In this document: in pieces, positions 59,821-64,000 of the stretch
Layout of the letters: every line of letters starts with the position of its first letter
Position numbering within the stretch: the stretch's first letter is position 1
Source: Methylobacterium radiodurans
GTDB taxonomy: Bacteria > Pseudomonadota > Alphaproteobacteria > Rhizobiales > Beijerinckiaceae
DNA: 64,000 bases
Reading direction: 5' to 3'
NCBI RefSeq assembly: GCF_003173735.1
Contig: NZ_CP029551.1
Coordinates: 4,541,001-4,605,000 of the forward strand
The notes under the pieces: generated by a model
The model's database searches: none
Told to the model about the DNA's origin: nothing
The model's input: only the letters and a program-made list of their open reading frames with translations
Translations under genes and position numbers: made by a program

Positions 59821-61302
59821 GCCCCCGAACACCGAGGTCAGCACCTCGCCGCCGCGGTTGATCGCCACCTCCCACATGCTCATCGGGTTGCGCGTCAGGC
59901 GCTCGATGTCCTTGGTCGAGGTGACGGGCGCGCCGTTGATCGCCAGCACCATGTCGCCCTTGCGCAGGCCGGCGCGGGCGGCGAACGAGTTCTCCTCCAC
60001 CGCCTGCACGGTCACGCCCTCGGAGGGGAAATCGACCTGCATCTCCTCGGCCACCGCCGGCGAGGTGTTGACGAGGGTGGCGCCGAGGAACGGCGAGCGG
60101 GTGCGCACCTTCACGGGCTCGCGCGGGCGGGTCTCCGGGGCGGGCCCGAGCTTCACCGGCAGGGTCATGCGGCTGGTGCCGCGCAGGATGCCGAACTTGG
60201 TCTGGCCCTGGATGCCCTTGAGCGCGAAGCGGTAGCCGAAGGCCTCCGGGTCGTCGACCGTCTGGCCGTCGACCGAGAGGATCAGGTCGCCGCGCTTCAG
60301 GCCGGCCTCCTCGGCCGGGCTCTTCGGGACGAGGTTGGCCACCAGCACGCCGGTCGGGTGGTCGAGGCCCATGCTCTCGGCGATGTCGGGGGTGACGTTC
60401 TGGACCCGCGCGCCGAGCCAGGGCCGGCGCACCGTGCTGGCCCCGCCCTTGGCCGAGTCCACCACCGCCTTGACCATGCTGGCGGGGATGGCGAAGCCGA
60501 TGCCGTGGCTGCCGCCGGACTGCGAGTAGATCGCGGTGTTGATGCCGACGAGCTGTCCGCGCAGATCCACCAGTGCCCCGCCCGAGTTGCCCGGGTTGAT
60601 CGCCGCGTCGGTCTGGATGAAGAACTGGTAGTCCGACGAGCCGACCTGGGTGCGGGCGAGCGCCGAGACGATGCCCTGCGTCACCGTCTGGCCGACGCCG
60701 AACGGGTTGCCGATCGCCATCACGAAGTCGCCGACCTCCAAGCCTTCCGAATCGCCGAAGGGCATCGCGATCAGCCCGCCCGTCGGGTTCTTGATCTTGA
60801 TCACCGCGAGGTCCGTGCGGGGATCGCGCAGGACGATCTGGGCCTCGAACTCGCGCTTGTCGGCGAGCGCCACCCGCACCTCGTTCATGTTGTCGATGAC
60901 GTGGTTGTTCGTGATGATCAGCCCGGACTCGTCCAGGATGACGCCGGAGCCGAGGGAGCGCTGCGCCCGCTCGCCGGGCAGGCCGCGGGGCCCGCGCCCG
61001 CCGCTCTCCTCGCCGAAGAAGCGGCGCATGAACTCCTCCATGGCGTTCGCCCGCGCGTTCGAGCGCTTCTCGACATGGGAGGCGTAGACGTTGACCACGG
61101 AGGGCGAGGCCCGCTTCACCACGGGTGCGAAGGAGAGCTGCACCTCGCCCCGGCTCTGCGGCACGGGCTTGGTGGCGAGACTCTCCTTGGCGGCGTAGGG
61201 CTCCGGCGTCTTCTGCTGGGCCTGCGCGGCCTGGGTGAGGGTCGCGAGCGCCAGGGTAGCGCCCGTGGCGGCGCAGAGGATGGGCGCGAGGGTGCGAGGC
61301 AT
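59818..61302 (-). CDS. degP: Periplasmic serine protease/chaperone, DegP/DegQ (HtrA) family
   Basis: A 494-residue HtrA protease. Signal peptide at about residues 1-27 (ATLALATLTQAAQAQ); the trypsin-like domain shows the catalytic His in IITNNHVIDN, Asp in RDPRTDLAVIKI and Ser in TDAAINPGNSGGALVDLRGQ. Two PDZ domains follow (about 290-380, with GVLVANLVPKSPAEEAGLKRGDLILSVDG; and 400-490, with VTVQAVEENSFAARAGLRKGDMVLAING). It degrades or refolds misfolded envelope proteins. GGAG lies eight bases before the ATG at 61302. The TAG stop is part of a palindromic repeat. Confidence 0.95.
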   Translation of the reverse strand: MPRTLAPILCAATGATLALATLTQAAQAQQKTPEPYAAKESLATKPVPQSRGEVQLSFAPVVKRASPSVVNVYASHVEKRSNARANAMEEFMRRFFGEESGGRGPRGLPGERAQRSLGSGVILDESGLIITNNHVIDNMNEVRVALADKREFEAQIVLRDPRTDLAVIKIKNPTGGLIAMPFGDSEGLEVGDFVMAIGNPFGVGQTVTQGIVSALARTQVGSSDYQFFIQTDAAINPGNSGGALVDLRGQLVGINTAIYSQSGGSHGIGFAIPASMVKAVVDSAKGGASTVRRPWLGARVQNVTPDIAESMGLDHPTGVLVANLVPKSPAEEAGLKRGDLILSVDGQTVDDPEAFGYRFALKGIQGQTKFGILRGTSRMTLPVKLGPAPETRPREPVKVRTRSPFLGATLVNTSPAVAEEMQVDFPSEGVTVQAVEENSFAARAGLRKGDMVLAINGAPVTSTKDIERLTRNPMSMWEVAINRGGEVLTSVFGG

Positions 61303-61433
61303 GCCGGGCTCCGGATCTGGGGACCGCACGCGACGGCTCCGGAGGCGCGGCGCGAGAAGGCGCGCCCGGGGCCGGATCGCTCTGGTCGTCTGGGGGCTCA
61401 TATCGCGCCCGGATGCGGCGGGCGAGTGGCCGT

Positions 61434-62255
61434 TCAGGTGCGCAGGAAGTCCAGCAGGTCGGCGGTCAGGCGTTCCGCGTGGGTGAAGGGCACGGCGTGC
61501 GGCGCGCCCTCGTAGGCGACGAAGCGCGCGCCCGGGATCGCGGCCGCCGCGTCCCGACCCGAGATATCCACCGGCACGGTCTGGTCCGCATCGCCATGGA
61601 TCACCAGCGTCGGCACCTTGAAATGGGGGAGATCGGCCCGGAAATCCGTCTCGCCGAAGGCGCGCACGCACGCGACCGTCGCCTTGGGCGAGGCCAGCAT
61701 GGCGAGGTTGCCGGTCCATTCGATAAGTTCTGTCGAGGACGGCGAGGAGAACACGCCGACGCCGAAGAAGGTCTTTGCGAAGTTCGCCAGGAAGTGTGGG
61801 CGGTCCTGCTTGAGGCCGTCGATCATGCCCTCGAAAACGGAGCGGTCGACGCCGTCCGGGTTATCGGCGCTCTTCAGCAGGTAGGGTGGCACGGCCGAGA
61901 CCAGCACGGCCTTCGCGACGCGCGCGCCCCCGTGGCGGGACATGTAGCGCGCGATCTCGCCGCCGCCCATCGAGAAGCCGACGAGCGCGACGTCCTGGAG
62001 GTCGAGCCCGTCCAGCACCGCCTTCAGGTCGTCCGCGAAGGTGTCGTAGTCGTAGCCCGTCCAGGGCTGGTCGGAGCGGCCGAAGCCGCGGCGGTCGTAG
62101 GCGATCGTGCGGAAGCCCGCCTCCGTCAGCGCTGGCTGCTGGTACTCCCACATGTCCGCGTCGAGTGGCCAACCGTGGATCAGCACGATGGGGCGCCCGC
62201 TGCCCCAGTCCTTGACGTAGAGCCGCGTCCCGTCCCCGGTCTCGATGAAGGCCAT
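61434..62255 (-). CDS. Alpha/beta hydrolase (non-heme haloperoxidase-like)
   Basis: A 273-residue alpha/beta hydrolase. It has IVLIHGWPLDADMWEYQQPAL (oxyanion hole), the nucleophile Ser in VALVGFSMGGGEIARYMSRHG, the acid Asp in VIHGDADQTVPVD and the His in YEGAPHAVPFTHAERLTADLLDFL. This is the cofactor-free haloperoxidase/perhydrolase pattern, so a general esterase or perhydrolase is likely; the natural substrate is unknown. The ATG at 62255 follows AGAGGACCGCG. Cytoplasmic. Confidence 0.93.
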   Translation of the reverse strand: MAFIETGDGTRLYVKDWGSGRPIVLIHGWPLDADMWEYQQPALTEAGFRTIAYDRRGFGRSDQPWTGYDYDTFADDLKAVLDGLDLQDVALVGFSMGGGEIARYMSRHGGARVAKAVLVSAVPPYLLKSADNPDGVDRSVFEGMIDGLKQDRPHFLANFAKTFFGVGVFSSPSSTELIEWTGNLAMLASPKATVACVRAFGETDFRADLPHFKVPTLVIHGDADQTVPVDISGRDAAAAIPGARFVAYEGAPHAVPFTHAERLTADLLDFLRT

Positions 62256-62358
62256 CGCGGTCCTCTTCCCACCCGGCGGCGCTGCCGCCCGCATCCGACG
62301 AGGGAAGTCGGCGCGGACCGGAACGTTCCGGCCCGCGCGGGGCTCCGGAGGCCGGCGC

Positions 62359-62844
62359 TCAGGCCGCCTGCGTCTGGCGCGCGGCGCGGCGGCGCTTGGG
62401 CGCCTCGGCGGCGGGCGCCGGCTCGGGCTCCGGCTGGCTGCGGCGCTGCTGGCCGAGGCCGAGGGCGCGGGCCAGCTCCGAGCGCTGCTCGGAATAGCTC
62501 GCGCTGGTCATCGGGTAGTCCCGCGGCAGGCCCCATTTCTCGCGGTAGGCCTCGGGCGTGAGCCCGCGCAGGGTCAGGTGGCGGCGCAGCGTCTTGTAGG
62601 GCTTGCCGTCCTCGAAGCTCACGAGATGCTCGTGCGTGATCGAGCGGCGGATCTCCTGGGGCGTCGCCTTCTGCGGTCCTGGCGCCGGAGCGTCCTTCCC
62701 GGCGAGCCCCGAGAGTGCGCCGTGCACGAGGCCGAGCAGGCCCGGCAGCTCGCTGCCCTGGACATGGTTGTTGCTGACATAGGCGGAGACGATCTCCGCC
62801 GTGAGCGCGACGAAGCGTGTTTTGTCAACTTCAGGTTCTGTCAT
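62359..62844 (-). CDS. MucR/Ros-family transcriptional regulator (second copy)
   Basis: A 161-residue paralogue of the MucR protein at 49292-49873. It shares TAEIVSAYVSNNHVQGSELPGLLGLVHGAL and the DNA-binding core RRSITHEHLVSFEDGKPYKTLRRHLTLRGLTPEAYREKWGLPRDYPMTSASYSEQRSELARALGLGQ. The Ros zinc-finger cysteine is absent here too (LVSFEDGKPY) and the second His of the finger is replaced by Arg-Gly. A basic C-terminal tail (KRRRAARQTQ) follows. ATG at 62844 with AGGA ten bases upstream. Probable global repressor. Confidence 0.9.
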   Translation of the reverse strand: MTEPEVDKTRFVALTAEIVSAYVSNNHVQGSELPGLLGLVHGALSGLAGKDAPAPGPQKATPQEIRRSITHEHLVSFEDGKPYKTLRRHLTLRGLTPEAYREKWGLPRDYPMTSASYSEQRSELARALGLGQQRRSQPEPEPAPAAEAPKRRRAARQTQAA

Positions 62845-63189
62845 GCTGCAATATCCTGCGCGTTGGTCCGCCCGGTTCACCGCAGACCGAAAGTCGAGTT
62901 GCGCCGATGCGTCGTTCGATACAATCGAATCCGGAAATCAGGTCAAGGCAAAACCTCAATGATGCGTAGCAAAACCCGGCTATGCGCTTGTGGAAAGTTG
63001 CGCTCGGCTCAACGTCTGAGCAGTTTTTGTTCATCACATCATTGTGATTTCTGAAGTGGATCGAAGACTATGCGGCGTTGCCGTGCGCTCGGTCGGCGAT
63101 CCTCGGCGGAGCGCGGACGCGCGAAAGCCCGGCGCCCTGTCGGGGTGCCGGGCTTCCCGCGTCGCGGTCGGGTCGCTGGGGCGATACGC
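62845..63189. other. 345-bp region between mucR and argC with two inverted repeats
   Basis: No gene is seen. The region holds the promoter side of the second mucR and the 3' flank of argC. TTCGAT-ACA-ATCGAA (62915-62929) and ATCACA-TCAT-TGTGAT (63033-63048) are perfect inverted repeats in a stretch that is less GC-rich than the genome, and could be binding sites for MucR itself or another regulator. A terminator hairpin lies at 63125-63155. Confidence 0.5.
63125..63155 (-). terminator. Hairpin terminator downstream of argC
   Basis: AAGCCCGGC and GCCGGGCTT are a perfect 9-bp inverted repeat with a 13-nt loop, 34 bp after the argC stop. In the minus-strand transcript it is followed by TCGCG after TTT, a short T-run. 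Confidence 0.6.
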
Positions 63190-64000
63190 TCAGCCGTCGA
63201 GGCCGAGCATCAGCCCGATATTCTGCACGGCGGCGCCCGAGGCGCCCTTGCCGAGATTGTCGAGCCGCGCGACCAGCACCGCCTGCCGGTGCGTGTCGGA
63301 GCCGAAGACGCGCAGCTCCAGCCGGTCGGTGTCGTTCAGGGCCTCGGGTTCGAGGCGCTCGCGGTGCACGCCCTCCTCCGCGCCCGGCACCACGCGCACG
63401 AGCGCGCGGCCGGCGTACCAGTCGGCGAGCGCGGCCTCGAGATCGCCCGCCGCCGGACGGCCCGGCAGCGCGTCGAGATGGAGAGGGATGCTGACCAGCA
63501 TGCCCTGGCGGAAGTTACCCACCGAAGGGATGAAGATCGGACGGCGCGTCAGGCCGCTATAGGTCTGCGTCTCCGGCAGGTGCTTGTGGCCGAAGCCGAG
63601 ACCGTAGAGCAGGAAGGGCTCGGCCTCTCCGGCCTCGTAGCGCTCGATCATGCCCTTGCCGCCGCCGCTGTAGCCGCTGACCGCGTTGATGCTGATCGGG
63701 AAGTCCGCCGGGATCAGCCCGCCCTCGACGAGGGGGCGCAGGAGCGCGATGGCCCCAGTGGGGTAGCAGCCCGGATTGGCGACCCGCCGGGCCCCGGCGA
63801 TCACCTGGTCCTGCTCACGGGTGAGCTCGGGAAAGCCGTAGGCCCAGCCGGGGCTGACCCGGTGGGCGGTGCTGGCGTCGAGGATCTTCGGACCGCCCTC
63901 CGGCAGCGCGTCGGCGAGCGCCACGGTCTCCCTGGCCGCGTCGTCCGGCAGGCAGAGCACGACGAGGTCGACCTCGGCCAGCAGAGCGCGCTTCACCGCC
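63190..64000 (-). CDS. argC: N-acetyl-gamma-glutamyl-phosphate reductase, 5' end outside window
   Basis: Frame open from the window edge to a TGA at 63190, giving the last 270 or so residues. It has VVLCLPDDAARETVALADAL, DASTAHRV, the catalytic Cys in RVANPGCYPTGAIALLRPL, SGYSGGGKGMIERYE, FGHKHLPETQ and the conserved end GKGASGAAVQNIGLMLGL. It reduces N-acetylglutamyl phosphate to the semialdehyde in arginine synthesis, using NADPH. This is the short type-2 form of alphaproteobacteria. The first Met seen (GTG at 63996) is not the true start; the NADPH-binding N-terminus lies beyond 64000. Confidence 0.95.
   Translation of the reverse strand, partial: AVKRALLAEVDLVVLCLPDDAARETVALADALPEGGPKILDASTAHRVSPGWAYGFPELTREQDQVIAGARRVANPGCYPTGAIALLRPLVEGGLIPADFPISINAVSGYSGGGKGMIERYEAGEAEPFLLYGLGFGHKHLPETQTYSGLTRRPIFIPSVGNFRQGMLVSIPLHLDALPGRPAAGDLEAALADWYAGRALVRVVPGAEEGVHRERLEPEALNDTDRLELRVFGSDTHRQAVLVARLDNLGKGASGAAVQNIGLMLGLDG

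Noticed and set aside
59008..61515. An 835-codon plus-strand frame opposite rarA and degP
   Set aside because: A shadow of two conserved minus-strand genes. Composition is typical of antisense frames.

Overview
The window looks like a chromosomal segment of an alphaproteobacterium of the order Hyphomicrobiales (Rhizobiales), most probably Methylobacterium/Methylorubrum. The reasons are very high GC with strong third-position GC bias, two Ros/MucR-type regulators, a heme A synthase next to a DUF2842 gene, HWE-family histidine kinases, a short-form ArgC, and a degP-rarA-rluC-HAD neighbourhood typical of the group. The genus is an inference; no 16S rRNA or other diagnostic gene is present. I see no tRNA, rRNA, insertion sequence, prophage or CRISPR array. 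Layout: 0-5 kb holds small secreted or hypothetical proteins, a PAQR/hemolysin III membrane protein and heme A synthase. 4.7-14 kb is an exopolysaccharide region: NodB-type deacetylase, BioF2/CelD-type GNAT acyltransferase, a Wzz/GumC co-polymerase carrying a kinase-like domain without a Walker A motif, a short OPX export lipoprotein, a membrane O-acyltransferase and an O-antigen-ligase/Wzy-like polymerase. The part list resembles holdfast or unipolar polysaccharide systems, but no glycosyltransferase is present. 14-20 kb holds an endonuclease III-like glycosylase, trpS, and a TonB receptor plus PepSY pair for siderophore iron. 20-29 kb is centred on branched-chain amino acid synthesis (ilvC, ilvN, ilvB). 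The ilvB gene has a 16-codon leader peptide and an attenuator hairpin. Interspersed are a TetR repressor with an 18-bp perfect palindrome, a GST, a methyltransferase and a MazEF module whose antitoxin is cut by an in-frame stop codon. 29-33.7 kb: amidase, glucokinase, trehalose-phosphatase and a serine hydrolase. 33.7-39.2 kb is a signalling cluster: a four-PAS hybrid histidine kinase, a two-domain KaiC-like ATPase without KaiB, and an HWE kinase with a degenerate receiver domain that overlaps kaiC. 39-43 kb: DUF2147, bestrophin, GNAT, a four-cysteine small protein and a BLUF blue-light protein. 43-48.6 kb is a complete five-gene oligopeptide/dipeptide ABC transporter operon with three successive ATGA overlaps. 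49-55 kb: MucR, Tlde1/DUF2778 protein, FAD oxidoreductase, thermonuclease-like protein, HAD phosphatase and a PsiF-like protein. 55-64 kb: RluC/D pseudouridine synthase, YegD-like Hsp70, RarA, DegP, an alpha/beta hydrolase, a second MucR and the 3' part of argC. Two kinds of intergenic palindromic repeat are visible: three copies of a hairpin with a shared GCACCCGC-type flank, and one compound palindrome overlapping the degP stop codon. Both are candidate dispersed repeat families.
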